DNA of 64,000 nucleotides from Tridacna crocea (taxonomy: Eukaryota > Mollusca > Bivalvia > Cardiida > Cardiidae): assembly GCA_943736015.1 (NCBI GenBank), contig OX031064.1, positions 34,709,361 to 34,773,360 on the forward strand. The letters are read 5' to 3'. The notes beneath the pieces were generated by a model. It was not told the DNA's origin, did not search any database, and saw nothing but the letters and a program-made list of their open reading frames with translations. Positions 63,870-64,000 of this stretch are shown here, one piece after another. The position numbers were made by a program, and so were the translations under genes. Numbering within the stretch: position 1 is the stretch's first letter; every line of letters begins with the position of its first letter.

Positions 63870-64000
63870 TTAACTCTTTACCACGCAACCCTGAGTTTAC
63901 ATGACCTCTGAGGAAGATGCCTTTTTGAAAACATTGTAGGAAAAGGAGAAAATGCTGGTAACCAGCATTTTCTCCTTTTCCTACAATGATTTCTCATCTA
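63870..64000 (+). mobile_element. H1, cut by the window end, covarying arms
   Basis: TTAACTCTTTACCACGC; left arm CATTGTAGGAAAAGG, right CCTTTTCCTACAATG. Confidence 0.9.

Noticed and set aside
840..64000. Many short ORFs reading GKGENAGYQHFLLFPQCFQK or its variants
   Set aside because: They are translations of the H1 palindrome in various frames; the same peptide recurs only because the repeat recurs.
755..64000. Regularly recurring palindromes suggesting a CRISPR-like array
   Set aside because: Spacing is irregular, both orientations occur, units carry transposon ends and TTAA duplications, and the genome is eukaryotic.

Overview
The window is eukaryotic and most likely from a bivalve mollusc. 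Coding exons are few and separated by spliced introns. The rest is packed with short palindromic and foldback DNA elements, tRNA-derived SINEs, Tyr/Thr-rich-looking degenerate tandem repeats of the 'CTTGACCTTTGACC' and 'AGCTCACCTGAGCACAA' types that I associate with bivalve genomes, and microsatellites. A dreissenid or other heterodont is my guess for the lineage, with low confidence. Nothing here looks bacterial.

Two host genes can be supported. (1) Positions 10812-11855 (+) are an intact intronless 347-codon ORF. It carries six copies of an Arg-Arg-x-(Ala/Gly)-Leu-(Ala/Gly)-(Asp/Asn)-(Ile/Val) motif, which strongly resembles the pseudosubstrate core of the heat-stable PKA inhibitor PKI (Arg-Arg-Asn-Ala-Ile-His-Asp-Ile). 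A multi-headed kinase inhibitor or sponge would be new to me, and it is my main candidate for an undescribed system. (2) The last three exons of DNA polymerase lambda (POLL) lie on the + strand at 34948-35039, 36784-36945 and 40863-40970. They include the third catalytic Asp, the YFTGS nucleotide-gating segment and the C-terminus ending in RDH. The upstream exons were not found by eye.

The dominant inhabitant is a family I call H1: about 229 bp, flanked by TTAA, with terminal inverted repeats of the type CYCTTTACCAAAC and an internal near-perfect palindrome of about 66 bp. More than 50 full or partial copies occupy very roughly a sixth of the window. TTAA duplication is directly visible, because one copy (31418-31646) interrupts another repeat whose empty version is at 62933-63186. 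TTAA plus CCYT termini fit a piggyBac-type non-autonomous element. The palindrome arms change together in several copies, and copies often abut while sharing one TTAA. A second TTAA family (H3) has a GATCAGACTGCAC palindrome. Others are H2 (two GC-rich palindromes per copy, about 260 bp), H5 (190 bp foldback), H6 (palindromes built of AATGACCC/GGGTCATT modules), H7 (about 400 bp with 9-bp target duplications, Mutator-like) and H8 (TATGTGACCC termini).

Layout: 1-10.2 kb, repeats and microsatellites; 10.2-12.2 kb, the PKI-like gene with H1 on both sides; 12-18.3 kb, H1/H3 arrays; 18.4-21.8 kb, nested large repeats; 22-34.9 kb, mixed foldback elements and unrecognised intergenic or POLL-intronic DNA; 34.9-41.3 kb, POLL 3' exons with an H1 beginning directly after the stop codon; 43.4-47.1 kb, a decayed BEL/Pao LTR retrotransposon on the minus strand; 47-64 kb, repeats with no recognised host exon. 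In repeat entries, 'forward' H1 means the end reading CCAAACAATCCCTGGTTTTTACG is on the left; 'reverse' means the GCATTTGCAGACGACAAA side is on the left.
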